A DNA stretch of 64,000 nucleotides from the NCBI RefSeq assembly GCF_012932915.1, contig NZ_VCQU01000004.1, forward strand, positions 186,001-250,000. The letters run 5' to 3'. Of the stretch, positions 1 to 8,367 are shown in pieces. Under the pieces are notes generated by a model. That model worked only from the letters and a program-made list of their open reading frames with translations, was not told where the DNA came from and did not search any database. The translations under genes were made by a program, and so were the position numbers. Position 1 is the first letter of the stretch, and every line of letters starts with the position of its first letter. Origin of the DNA: Antrihabitans stalactiti. Lineage in GTDB: Bacteria; Actinomycetota; Actinomycetes; Mycobacteriales; Mycobacteriaceae.

Positions 1-911
1 TCGTAGGTCACGGGCACCGTGTGCTGATTGAAGAAGCCGTCGGCCCACAAGTACGTAGCAACTTGCGGCACAACGGGATACGGGTCACGACGCTGGATCG
101 CGCTGATGTCGAGGATATTCATGCCGGCCTGTACCGACAGATACATCCGATTGCCGTCCGGGCTGATGCCGAAACCGTGCTCGGTCAGGGCCTGCAAACC
201 CTGCCAAATGATGCGCGGATTGGCGGTGTCGGAGATGTCGATGGCCGTCAACGCGCCGGGGAACGTACTCGACGCCCAGTAGGTGTTGCCGTCCGGCGAG
301 AATCCGCCTTCATGGGAGAAGAACCACAACGGCATGGTGAGGTCCGTGCCGGGGCCTCGATTGAGCAACCGCGGATGGGCGCAATCGGAGATGTCGTAGA
401 TCGAGAAGTACGCCGTGCCGGTCGTCGCGGGAGTCGCTGTCGCAGCGAGCAGTTTGCGGGCCTTGTTGACCTTCAAGCTTTCCCACGTGCCGCCGAGCAT
501 CGCGGGCTCGTTCAGCGAGGCCGTGCGTACGGGGTTGGCCGGGTCGGACACGTCGAGCACCGACACTCCCGGGGCAGGTGAATTCAGCAGATTGCCCGGG
601 AAGAACGTGCTCGTGTACGAGCAGTGCTCGTAGGTGACCGAGAGAATGCCGCCGCCGCGATCCTGGAACGCGCCGACCCTCGTCATGTTGCAGCGATAGC
701 CCTGGGTACTGCGGCCGTTGTTGCGGTCCTCGGTTGGGACATCGCCCTGCAGACCGGTTTCAGGCAGCGACCCTGGTCCGCATGCTGCGCGTGGGACCGC
801 CACATTCCCGATGTCGGGCAGCCAGAAGGTCTCGCCCACCGCCGTCGGTGAGACCCCGACAGCGAGCGAGACCGCAAGCGCAACTGCGACCAGAAGATTC
901 CAACGAGACAT
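1..911 (-). CDS. Secreted LVIVD-repeat protein (3' end beyond window)
   Basis: The open frame runs from an ATG at 911 leftward off the window edge with no stop, so at least 303 residues are present and the C-terminus is missing. Residues 1-26 form a signal peptide (MSRWNLLV, a hydrophobic core rich in Ala, Val and Leu, then an Ala-Val-Gly-Glu cleavage region). The mature part has repeated units of the type SVLDVSDPANPVR, YDISDCAHPRLL and TAIDISDTANPRII, which are LVIVD-type repeats expected to build a beta-propeller outside the membrane. The enzymatic or binding role is unknown. It lies in the same direction as the downstream end of the UPF0182 gene with a hairpin between them. Confidence 0.75.
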   Translation of the reverse strand, partial: MSRWNLLVAVALAVSLAVGVSPTAVGETFWLPDIGNVAVPRAACGPGSLPETGLQGDVPTEDRNNGRSTQGYRCNMTRVGAFQDRGGGILSVTYEHCSYTSTFFPGNLLNSPAPGVSVLDVSDPANPVRTASLNEPAMLGGTWESLKVNKARKLLAATATPATTGTAYFSIYDISDCAHPRLLNRGPGTDLTMPLWFFSHEGGFSPDGNTYWASSTFPGALTAIDISDTANPRIIWQGLQALTEHGFGISPDGNRMYLSVQAGMNILDISAIQRRDPYPVVPQVATYLWADGFFNQHTVPVTY

Positions 912-948
912 CCGACCTCCACGACCTTGTGGAACGGCCTGAGCCAGA

Positions 949-980
949 CCCCGCTCAGACTAACAACAGCTCTGGCGGGG
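949..980 (-). terminator. Hairpin between UPF0182 gene and LVIVD gene
   Basis: CCCCGC-T-CAGA pairs with TCTG-GCGGGG across an 11-nt loop, with a single bulged T. It begins about 9 nt after the stop codon of the UPF0182 gene on the minus strand. There is no U-tract after it, so it may be a weak or Rho-assisted terminator. Confidence 0.4.
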
Positions 981-988
981 CCGGCGCG

Positions 989-3940
989 TTATCCGGTGGC
1001 CTTCTGGTACGCGTCGATGGCTTTCTGCAACCTGTCCAGCGCTTCGTTCAAGGTGCCGAGCTGCGCGCTACGCACGTTGGTGATCGCGTCGTTCAAGTCC
1101 TTGAGCGCCTGGTCGCGGTTCGGTTGATTGGGCTGCGGCGCGGGCGTCGGAGCGGTGTTGTTGTCGGGCGTCGTGTTGCCCGGCGGCGGCACCGTCGCAT
1201 TCGGATCGAACCCCGGTGTCGTCGCAGCGTTGCCGATGCCTTCACCGAAGACTTGTTCCAGCGCGCCCTTGAGCGTGTCGGCAAACCCGACCTTCGGGTT
1301 CTGTTCGCCCCGAGCGCGATAACTGATCAACACCTTCGAAAGCTGAGGGAATGTCGGTGCTCCCCCGGTCTGCGCGTTTCGCTCCGTATAGAGCGGTTCG
1401 ACGTACAGAATTCCGCCCTCACCAATGGGCAACGTGAGCAAGTTCGCCTTGATCACTCGGTTGGTCAAACCGATCTGCCCTAGTGGCCCTGACACTTTCG
1501 GATCGGATGTCATGGTGCTCAGCGCCTGACCAGGACCCTGAGTTTGGGTATCGGTCGGGAGTTTTCGCACCGTGAATTTCCCGTAGTCGTCCGGATCGCT
1601 CGTCACCGTGATGTACGCAGACAGGAAGTCGCGCTGGAAGCCTCGCATCGCACTACTCAGAGTGAACGTGGGTTTTCCGTCCGGCTCACCGAGCAGCACG
1701 TAGTACGGCGGCTGGTTCGCGTCGCCTGCACTGTCGCCGGTCGGATCCTTCGGCACATCCCAGAACGAGTTGTTGGTGAAGAACTCTCGTGGATTGTCGA
1801 CGTGGTACTTCGCGAGCATCTCGCGTTGCACCTTGAAGAGATCCTCCGGATAGCGGAAGTGCGCCCGCAACTCCGGACTGATCGCCGATTGTGGCTGAAC
1901 GGTCCCCGGGAACACGCCGCGCCAGGCCTTCAGCACGGGATCGGTCGAGTCGACCTCGTAAAGCTTCACCGTTCCGTCGTAGGCATCGACGGTCGCCTTC
2001 ACCGAGTTACGAATGTAGGAGACCTGTTTGCGAGGGACCTGACGGCCCGTCGTCTGGTCGATGCTGTCTTCGACAAGGCCCTCCAGCGAACTGCTCTGCG
2101 CGTAGGGGTAGTTGTCGAGAGTCGTGTACGCGTCGACGATCCACAGGATGCGTCCGTTCACGACGGCCGGATAAGCGTCGCCGTCGGTCGTCAACCACGG
2201 CGCCACGTGCTGCACACGTTCTTTGGGGTCGCGGTTGAAGATGATCTTCGAGTTGGTCCCGATGGCACCCGAGAACAGGATGTTTCGCTCGGTGTACTTC
2301 GCGGCAAATGCCAGCCGGTTGAACCAGTTACCGATCGGCACACCGCCCGCGCCACCATAGGTGAAGCTCTCGTTGTCGCTGTCGTATTCACGCGGCTGCG
2401 AGCCATCGGCTGCGCCGACGATCGCATAGTCGGGTTCGCCTTCGGCGATCACTTCACCGAAGTAGACGCGTGGCTGATCGACCTTGATGACCTGGTTTCC
2501 AGCCTTTTGCGACGCGAGGTCGCTGACGGTGAACAGCGGGTAGCCACTTCCGGCCGTTGCACCGCCGTCTGCGTCGCTGACCGGCTGGACCGTGTTGGCC
2601 GGTGCGGCGACGAAACCGTTGCCGTGGGTGAACACGGTGTGTTGGTTGATCCAGTTGCGCTGGTTGTCCGTGAAGTTCTTCGGCGCAAGCTCACGCGCTG
2701 CGACGACGTAATCCTGAAGTTTGCCGTCGATGTTGTACCGGTCGATGTCGAGCGTCGACGGGAATCCGAACACGTTCTGGCGCGACTCGAAGTGGGTGAA
2801 CGTCCGCGACAACACATTCGGATCGAGCAGGCGGGTGTTGGCGATCGTCGTGCGGTCGGCGGCGACGTCGTCCGGATTCTTCGTACTGTCACCCGGATAG
2901 TCGACGACTTCGACCTTGTCCTTCGTTATGCCGTACGCCTGCCTCGTCGCAGCGATGTTGCGTTCGATGTAGGTACTTTCCTTGTCCGCCGCGTTCGGCC
3001 GAACCGAGAACTGCTCGACGACGAGCGGCCAGACCGCACCCACGAGGATCGACGACAGGACCAGCAACGCGGTCGCCATCGCCGGAACTCGCAAGTCACG
3101 CAGGAAGATTCCCGCGAAGAACGCCAGCGCGCAGATCACCGCGATGGACAGCAGGATCAGCTTCGCGGGTAGCACCGCGTTGATGTCGGTGTAGCTGGCA
3201 CCAGTGAACGTGGGTTCCTTGCGGCCGCTGGACAGCAACGAGTACCGATCGAACCAGTACGCAATCGCCTTGAGCAGCACGAAGGTTCCCGCAAGCACGG
3301 CCAGTTGGATCCGCGCCGACCGCGTCAATGCGCCTTCTCGGCCGGCCAAACGCAAGCCACCGAACACGTAATGCGTCAACAGATTCGCGAAGAATGCAAT
3401 GACGATCGAGACGAACAGCCAGTTGAGCACCATTCGGTAGAACGGCAGATCGAAGGCGTAGAAACCGACGTCGAGGCCGAACTGCGGATCCTGGACGCCG
3501 AAGTCGCCACCGTTGAGGAAGAGTTGGACGGTCACCCAGTTCGATTGCGCGACAAGTCCGGACAGCACGCCGAGCACGAGCGGAATGCCGATTCCGAACA
3601 GTTTCAGTCGCGTCATCACTGTGGTGCGGTAGCGCGCAATCGGGTCGTTCGGCCCCGCGACCGGCACGAATACCGGGCGCGTTCGGTAACCGAACAGAAG
3701 AGCCGCGAACACCACCCCGCCGACAATGACCGCGATGATCACGAAGAGCAGGATTCGAGTGAGCAGCACCTTCACATACACACTGCGATAGCCGACTTCA
3801 CCGAACCACAGCCAGTTGGTGTACGTATCGATCAGCCGAGGGCCGACCAACAGTAGACCTGCGAGGATCAACGCCACGATCAACAGAACTCGGCTGCGCC
3901 TCGACAAAGAAGGTAGGCCGGTCGGAGGCCGCATGCCCAC
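989..3940 (-). CDS. UPF0182 family integral membrane protein
   Basis: A 983-residue protein. The first 300 residues hold about seven hydrophobic segments, followed by a long polar domain probably outside the membrane (conserved-looking block GYPLFTVSDL and a tryptophan/tyrosine-rich middle). The C-terminus is a Pro/Thr/Asn-rich linker followed by a short amphipathic helix. Length and architecture match the UPF0182 family (COG1615; Rv3193c in M. tuberculosis), whose function is unknown. The start is a GTG at 3940; an ATG two codons later (3934) is equally possible. It is transcribed away from the PPA1309-type gene across a 132-bp divergent gap. Confidence 0.9.
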   Translation of the reverse strand: MGMRPPTGLPSLSRRSRVLLIVALILAGLLLVGPRLIDTYTNWLWFGEVGYRSVYVKVLLTRILLFVIIAVIVGGVVFAALLFGYRTRPVFVPVAGPNDPIARYRTTVMTRLKLFGIGIPLVLGVLSGLVAQSNWVTVQLFLNGGDFGVQDPQFGLDVGFYAFDLPFYRMVLNWLFVSIVIAFFANLLTHYVFGGLRLAGREGALTRSARIQLAVLAGTFVLLKAIAYWFDRYSLLSSGRKEPTFTGASYTDINAVLPAKLILLSIAVICALAFFAGIFLRDLRVPAMATALLVLSSILVGAVWPLVVEQFSVRPNAADKESTYIERNIAATRQAYGITKDKVEVVDYPGDSTKNPDDVAADRTTIANTRLLDPNVLSRTFTHFESRQNVFGFPSTLDIDRYNIDGKLQDYVVAARELAPKNFTDNQRNWINQHTVFTHGNGFVAAPANTVQPVSDADGGATAGSGYPLFTVSDLASQKAGNQVIKVDQPRVYFGEVIAEGEPDYAIVGAADGSQPREYDSDNESFTYGGAGGVPIGNWFNRLAFAAKYTERNILFSGAIGTNSKIIFNRDPKERVQHVAPWLTTDGDAYPAVVNGRILWIVDAYTTLDNYPYAQSSSLEGLVEDSIDQTTGRQVPRKQVSYIRNSVKATVDAYDGTVKLYEVDSTDPVLKAWRGVFPGTVQPQSAISPELRAHFRYPEDLFKVQREMLAKYHVDNPREFFTNNSFWDVPKDPTGDSAGDANQPPYYVLLGEPDGKPTFTLSSAMRGFQRDFLSAYITVTSDPDDYGKFTVRKLPTDTQTQGPGQALSTMTSDPKVSGPLGQIGLTNRVIKANLLTLPIGEGGILYVEPLYTERNAQTGGAPTFPQLSKVLISYRARGEQNPKVGFADTLKGALEQVFGEGIGNAATTPGFDPNATVPPPGNTTPDNNTAPTPAPQPNQPNRDQALKDLNDAITNVRSAQLGTLNEALDRLQKAIDAYQKATG

Positions 3941-4072
3941 GTGCCACTCCCAGTTTCGTGCTTGAAGCGATCACGGATTCGTGACCGTTTCGCCCCACTG
4001 TACGTAACGTCGGCGACCACGTGACCTGGCGGCAGCGAACGTTTCGCTCAGAGCGGATGCGAAGATGCTGTC

Positions 4073-4660
4073 GTGATCGAATTCGGCCCTAACGAGGATC
4101 TTTTGGCCCGCTGTGTCCGAGACGTCGCCGACCATGTCGACTCTCGTGGCTGGGGCCAACCTCCCACGCTGTTCGCCCTGGTACCGACTGCGGATCTCGC
4201 CGAGGCCGAACCAGCCTTGATCGACCACCTGGACGAAGGTGAATTGACGCCGATCGAGCAGGAGGCAATCCCGCACGACATCGGTGGTGGTTCCCGCGCG
4301 CTCGATGAATTTCTCGCGACGACGTCATGGCCGCCCGCGGTCGTGGGTTGCGCGCTGGTGCAGGAGATCGTCGTCCTGCCCCCCGAGGCCGAAACCGACC
4401 TCGACGACGCGCTCGCTCCCCTGCTCGCCGACCGCGACGCCGCCGACGAAGCCGCACGCGCAGCTGCCGTCGCTCACCCGGAGCGTCGCGAGGCGCGCCT
4501 GTTCGCCGCAGTCCTGCGCGACGGTGGTTCGCTCTGCCTGTTGCAGCTGCGCCCCGAAGACGACGACCCCTACTCCGAGATCGAGCTCCTCGCGTACGAG
4601 AACTTGGCCCCGAACCTGGTCGACGCGCTCTACGCCACCCTCGACGCCACCCCGGACTAA
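4073..4660 (+). CDS. PPA1309 family protein
   Basis: A 195-residue acidic cytoplasmic protein starting at GTG 4073. The N-terminal half contains DHVDSRGWGQPPTLFALVPT and the C-terminal half an Arg-rich helix followed by RLFAAVLRDGGSLCLLQLRP. This pattern is typical of the small actinobacterial PPA1309 family, normally found next to UPF0182. No catalytic motif is visible and the function is unknown. It is convergent with the PDZ/S16 protease gene, and the 225-bp gap is filled by two palindromic repeats. Confidence 0.8.
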   Translation: MIEFGPNEDLLARCVRDVADHVDSRGWGQPPTLFALVPTADLAEAEPALIDHLDEGELTPIEQEAIPHDIGGGSRALDEFLATTSWPPAVVGCALVQEIVVLPPEAETDLDDALAPLLADRDAADEAARAAAVAHPERREARLFAAVLRDGGSLCLLQLRPEDDDPYSEIELLAYENLAPNLVDALYATLDATPD

Positions 4661-4661
4661 C

Positions 4662-4776
4662 GAGCTGGGCGGTCGGGCCAGCGCGGCCTGGACTGAGCCA
4701 AAGGAGCGAGGAACGAGCGACGACGCGAGGGAAGGCCGCGCGTCAAGGCCCGACCGAGCCAGCGAGTCAACAACAC
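4662..4776. repeat. Palindromic repeat, copy A
   Basis: The outer arms are GGTCGGGCC (4671-4679) and GGCCCGACC (4747-4755). The inner arms are GCGCGGCCT (4681-4689) and AGGCCGCGC (4733-4741). A 43-nt centre, beginning GGACTGAG and ending GCGAGGGA, lies between them. Weaker outermost pairing (GAGCTGG with CCAGC) extends the stem. It follows the PPA1309 stop codon directly and is in tandem with copy B at a spacing of exactly 115 bp. It could act as a two-way terminator between the convergent genes. Confidence 0.85.
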
Positions 4777-4890
4777 GAGCTGGGCGGTCGGGCCAGCGCG
4801 ATCTGGACTGAGGAGCGAGCCGCGAGCGTCAGCGAGCGGAGCGACGAGGGAAGATCGCGCGTCAAGGCCCGACCGAGCCAGCGAGTCAAC
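4777..4890. repeat. Palindromic repeat, copy B
   Basis: The outer arms GGTCGGGCC (4786-4794) and GGCCCGACC (4866-4874) are identical to copy A. The inner arms are GCGCGATCT (4796-4804) and AGATCGCGC (4852-4860), so two base pairs differ from copy A on both sides and pairing is kept. The centre is GGACTGAGGAGCGAGCC, then a GAGCG-rich stretch ending GACGAGGGA. Its right flank overlaps the stop codon of the PDZ/S16 protease gene (4886-4888). Confidence 0.85.
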
Positions 4891-5926
4891 AAGACGGCGC
4901 GTCGCCGCCGCTCCGGATCGATTCGAGGGACTTCACGGCGCTTTCCAGCGTGTCGACCTTCACCAAACGAAGTCCGTCGGGTGTGCGTTGCTTGGCTTCG
5001 TCGCAGTTGTCGGCGGGAACGAGGAAGGTCGAGGCTCCTGCGTCGCGCGCGGCGATCATCTTGTACGGGATGCCGCCGATCGGGCCGACCTCGCCGCACG
5101 AGTTGATGGTCCCGGTGCCGGCGATGAATTCACCGCCGCTGAGTTCTCCGGTGCTGAGTTTGTCGACCACGGCCAGGCTGAACATCAGGCCGGCTGACGG
5201 TCCGCCGATGTCGGCGAGGTTGAAATCAACGGTGAACGGGATCTGCGGTTTCTCGTCCGGTGTGATCCCCAGGTAGCCCTTGTCTTCGGCGTTCGGCCGC
5301 GCGCCGAGTTTGATCGCTGTCGACGTCTCGACTCCGTCGCGTTTGAAACGCACAGTGACTTCGGTGTCCGGCTTGGCGTCGCCGACGATCTTCTGCACTC
5401 CGCATACCGTGCTCACGTCGACGTCGTTGATGCTGATCAGCTCGTCGCCTTTGCGCAGGGCGTCTTTGGCCGGGCCGTCCGCGCCGACGTCGTCGATCAC
5501 CAGCGACACCGGGAAGTCGCCGAGACCCGCTTTGTCGAGGTAGTGCAGGGCGGCGAGCTCGGCGCTGTCCTCGGATTGCTTGAAGTCCGCTTCGTTGCCC
5601 TTTTCGATGTCTTCCTTGGACTTGTCCGGCGGATAGACCTCCGCGCGAGGCACCAGTCCTTGGCGGCCGCTCGCCCAGAATCCGAGGGCTTCGAAGATGG
5701 TGAGGCCGTCGCGGACCGACACAGTAGTCATGTTGAGGTTGCCGGTCGTCGGGTCAACCTGGGTGCCGTTGATTTCGACGACCGGCTTGTCGTCCACGAT
5801 GCCGAGGGTGTTGAACGTCGGCCCGGGACCGAGCGCGACGTAGGGGACCGTCAAGACGCCGCCGAGCACGCCCAACGCAACCACTGGTAACAACGCCACG
5901 AGCAAGGTGACCATCCGTCGACTCAC
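4886..5926 (-). CDS. PDZ domain and Lon-type (S16) membrane protease, YlbL/Rv3194c-like
   Basis: A 346-residue protein from GTG 5926 (VSRRMVTLLVALLPVV...); the same frame stays open upstream only as a shadow of the opposite-strand metalloprotease. One N-terminal membrane segment (about 5-27) is followed by a PDZ domain (about 130-205, with the KGDELISINDVDV core). A C-terminal S16 peptidase domain has the nucleophile Ser244 in GGPSAGLMFS and the general base Lys289 in GIPYKMIAARDAG, a 45-residue spacing close to that of Lon. The protease domain should face outside the membrane. The last codons and the stop lie in the flank of palindromic repeat copy B, so the C-terminal Ser-Cys may derive from the repeat. 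Confidence 0.9.
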   Translation of the reverse strand: MSRRMVTLLVALLPVVALGVLGGVLTVPYVALGPGPTFNTLGIVDDKPVVEINGTQVDPTTGNLNMTTVSVRDGLTIFEALGFWASGRQGLVPRAEVYPPDKSKEDIEKGNEADFKQSEDSAELAALHYLDKAGLGDFPVSLVIDDVGADGPAKDALRKGDELISINDVDVSTVCGVQKIVGDAKPDTEVTVRFKRDGVETSTAIKLGARPNAEDKGYLGITPDEKPQIPFTVDFNLADIGGPSAGLMFSLAVVDKLSTGELSGGEFIAGTGTINSCGEVGPIGGIPYKMIAARDAGASTFLVPADNCDEAKQRTPDGLRLVKVDTLESAVKSLESIRSGGDAPSC

Positions 5927-6040
5927 CCGGCCAGAGTAACCAGCATCGATACATCGGGCCTGGTCGCCTGGAAGTGTGTTCGCCGTCAGCGTCATCACGT
6001 GCGCGTCCAAACCGGGCATTGCCCTTGTACCGTTGACGCC

Positions 6041-7420
6041 ATGAGTGACTACCCGTTCGGATTCTCGAACCCCGGCGACGACCCGGACCGCAAGAAAGAC
6101 GGCCCCGGTCAGGGGCCCGGCAACGACCCGTTCGGATTCGGAGCAGGTGGTTTCGACCCCGCGCAACTCGGTCAGATGCTGACGCAGTTCGGTCAGATGC
6201 TGAGCAACATGGGCAGCGCGACCGCGCCCGGTGCGTCGGCGAGTCCGGTGAACTACGACGTTGCCAAGCAACTTGCCCGCCAGCAGATGGGCAACTTTTC
6301 GCCGGTCTCTGCGAGCCAGAGCAAAGCCGTGGCGGACGCGAGCCATCTCGCCGAACTGTGGCTCGACGGCGCGACGACGTTGCCTGCAGGCGCGTCGAAG
6401 ACCGTCGCTTGGACGCCGAACGACTGGGTCGAAGGCACCCTCGACACCTGGCGCCGACTGTGTGATCCGGTTGCCGAGCAGATCGCGGGAATGTGGTCGC
6501 AGACGCTGCCGGAAGAAGCACAACAGCTCGCTGGTCCGATGCTCGGCATGCTCGGCCAGATGGGTGGGCTTGCGTTCGGTTCGCAGCTCGGTCAGGCGCT
6601 GGGTCAACTGTCGAAAGAGGTCCTGACCTCGACAGACATCGGCCTGCCGCTCGGGCCTACCGGTGTCGCGGCATTGCTTCCCGAGGCGATCGCCACGTTC
6701 AGCAAGGGCCTCGAACAGCCCGAGCAAGAAATTCTTGTGTTCATCGCGGCGCGTGAAGCGGCGCATCAACGACTGTTCCACCACGTGCCGTGGCTGCGTC
6801 AGCGCGTTCTCGACACCGTCGCCGATTACGCCCGCGGCATTCGAATCGACATGTCGGCCATCGAAGAGGCCGCGTCGGGCATCGATCCCGCTTCGTTGAT
6901 GGACCCGTCCAAACTGCAGGAGATCCTGGGCCAAGGCGCCTTCGAGCCGCAGACCACACCGGAGCAGACGCAAGCGCTGGCACGATTGGAAACGATGCTC
7001 GCGCTGATCGAGGGCTGGGTCGAGACAGTTGTTGCGGACGCGGTCGGTGACCGACTGCCCGGTGGCAATGCGTTGAGCGAGACCTTGCGGCGCCGCCGCG
7101 CGACCGGTGGTCCGGCCGAGCAAACCTTCGCAACCTTGGTCGGCCTCGAACTGCGCCCGCGCAAGCTTCGTGAAGCCGCGGCGCTGTGGCGGCAACTGAC
7201 CGACGACGCTGGCATCGACGGTCGCGACGGTGTGTGGGCGCACCCAGATCTACTGCCTGATCCGAGCGATCTCGACGACCCGACTGCATTCATCGCGCGC
7301 GTGGTGAAGGGCGACGAGAACCTCTTCGACGACCCGATTGCGCAGCTGGAGGAAACCGAGAAGCGCGAGGCCGCCGAGCGCGAGAGCAAGGCCAACGACG
7401 AGAAGACCGGCGACGAGTGA
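6041..7420 (+). CDS. Zinc-dependent metalloprotease, DUF2342 family (Rv3195-like)
   Basis: A 459-residue soluble protein. ATG 6041 was chosen because MSDYPFGFSNPGDDP begins the typical Gly/Pro/Asp-rich low-complexity N-terminus; a GTG 42 bp upstream is in frame but has no support. Around residue 238 the sequence EILVFIAAREAAHQRLFHHV carries an E-x-x-H core of the kind used for zinc in this family, though the first ligand of a canonical HExxH is replaced by Arg. The family was once labelled F420-associated or putative hydrolase. Its substrate is unknown. The gene overlaps the downstream SDR gene by 1 nt (TGATG). Confidence 0.85.
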   Translation: MSDYPFGFSNPGDDPDRKKDGPGQGPGNDPFGFGAGGFDPAQLGQMLTQFGQMLSNMGSATAPGASASPVNYDVAKQLARQQMGNFSPVSASQSKAVADASHLAELWLDGATTLPAGASKTVAWTPNDWVEGTLDTWRRLCDPVAEQIAGMWSQTLPEEAQQLAGPMLGMLGQMGGLAFGSQLGQALGQLSKEVLTSTDIGLPLGPTGVAALLPEAIATFSKGLEQPEQEILVFIAAREAAHQRLFHHVPWLRQRVLDTVADYARGIRIDMSAIEEAASGIDPASLMDPSKLQEILGQGAFEPQTTPEQTQALARLETMLALIEGWVETVVADAVGDRLPGGNALSETLRRRRATGGPAEQTFATLVGLELRPRKLREAAALWRQLTDDAGIDGRDGVWAHPDLLPDPSDLDDPTAFIARVVKGDENLFDDPIAQLEETEKREAAERESKANDEKTGDE

Positions 7421-8235
7421 TGGGCTTGCCGCTCCCTGCGCCCGATCGGACAGCTCTCGTCACCGGCGCGTCGTCGGGAATCGGCGAAGCCATTGCGCGT
7501 GAGCTCGCAAGGCGCGGTCACGGGGTAACGCTGGTGGCCCGACGTGCCGAACGACTTGCAGAATTGGCAAGCGAGATAAGGGAATTGGGAGTTCGAGCCG
7601 AAGTCGTTGCGGCCGATCTCTCCGACCGGCACGCCAGGGCCGCACTGCCAGGCCGAATCGCCGATCTCGGGCTCGACGTCGACATTCTGGTGAACAACGC
7701 GGGGCTGTCCACGCTCGGTCCGGTTGCGAAGTCGGACCCCGAAGCCGAGATGAACATGATCGAGGTCGATGTGATGGCCGTCGCAGATCTGTGCAGTCGC
7801 TTCCTCCCCGGCATGGTCGAGCGCGGCACCGGCAGCGTGCTCAATGTCGCGTCGACCGCCGCATTTCAGCCGTTGCCCGGCCAAGCCGGTTATGCCGCAG
7901 GAAAGTCGTTCGTCCTCTCCTATACGGAGAGCCTCAGCGGCGAGCTCAAAGGCTCTGGCGTCAACGCGACCGCCCTCTGCCCCGGTCCGGTCGACACCGG
8001 CTTCGGAGAGACCGCAGGCTTCGCCAAGGAAGACGCCGAAGCAGCGCTCCCCAGCTTCATGTGGGAAACCCCCGAAGCCGTTGCGAAGGCCGCCATCTAC
8101 GGCCTCGACAAAGGTCACATGGTCGTCATCCCCGGCGTAATGAACCGCGCCGCTTCGGTTTTCGGCCAGATCGCCCCGCGCCGGCTCTTGGTCCCCCTCC
8201 TCGCCCGCCGCCACCCGGGGCTGAAGGCGGAGTAG
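7420..8235 (+). CDS. Short-chain dehydrogenase/reductase
   Basis: A 271-residue classical SDR. The cofactor motif TGASSGIG is near residues 12-19 and is followed by LVARR, whose Arg residues suggest NADP preference. NNAG is near 90, the catalytic Ser is in NVASTAAF, and Tyr/Lys are in GYAAGKSFVLSYTESL (about 157 and 161). ATG 7420 overlaps the stop of the metalloprotease gene (TGATG), so the two are probably co-translated. The C-terminal extension after residue 225 is basic (RRLLVPLLARR). The substrate cannot be told. This gene is extra relative to the M. tuberculosis order. Confidence 0.85.
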   Translation: MGLPLPAPDRTALVTGASSGIGEAIARELARRGHGVTLVARRAERLAELASEIRELGVRAEVVAADLSDRHARAALPGRIADLGLDVDILVNNAGLSTLGPVAKSDPEAEMNMIEVDVMAVADLCSRFLPGMVERGTGSVLNVASTAAFQPLPGQAGYAAGKSFVLSYTESLSGELKGSGVNATALCPGPVDTGFGETAGFAKEDAEAALPSFMWETPEAVAKAAIYGLDKGHMVVIPGVMNRAASVFGQIAPRRLLVPLLARRHPGLKAE

Positions 8236-8288
8236 GCCGCGCGCTCGGCGCACCGTCACCCGACCGTTTTCTGGATGCCTGCGAGGCC

Positions 8289-8316
8289 TGTGGATAATCG
8301 CCGAGACTGTGGATAA
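8289..8316. promoter_or_regulatory. Pair of consensus DnaA boxes
   Basis: TGTGGATAA occurs at 8289-8297 and again at 8308-8316 in the same orientation, each a perfect complement of TTATCCACA, with 19 bp from start to start. They sit in the 132-bp gap between the SDR stop and the ThiF-like start, about 50 bp before the latter. No origin features (dnaA, dnaN, AT-rich unwinding element) are nearby. Binding is inferred from sequence only. Confidence 0.45.
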
Positions 8317-8367
8317 CTAGGGCTTTCGAAGGGTTCGGTTGACCCCGGATATTGAATACTGCGTCCT

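Noticed and set aside
1544-3172. A 542-codon plus-strand frame
   Set aside because: It lies inside the UPF0182 gene on the opposite strand, and its Arg/Val/Asp-rich translation has no domain. High-GC codon structure gives long antisense frames.
4662-4890. CRISPR array from the tandem repeat pair
   Set aside because: There are only two units of 115 bp, they are palindromic throughout, and there are no unique spacers or cas genes.
4327-5106. A 259-codon Arg-rich plus-strand frame over the palindromic repeats
   Set aside because: It is frame-shifted from PPA1309 and runs through the repeats; composition is that of GAGCG-rich DNA, not protein.
5927-7243. N-terminal extension of the PDZ/S16 protease to 785 residues
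   Set aside because: The extension is antisense to the metalloprotease gene; the real protein begins with its membrane segment at GTG 5926.
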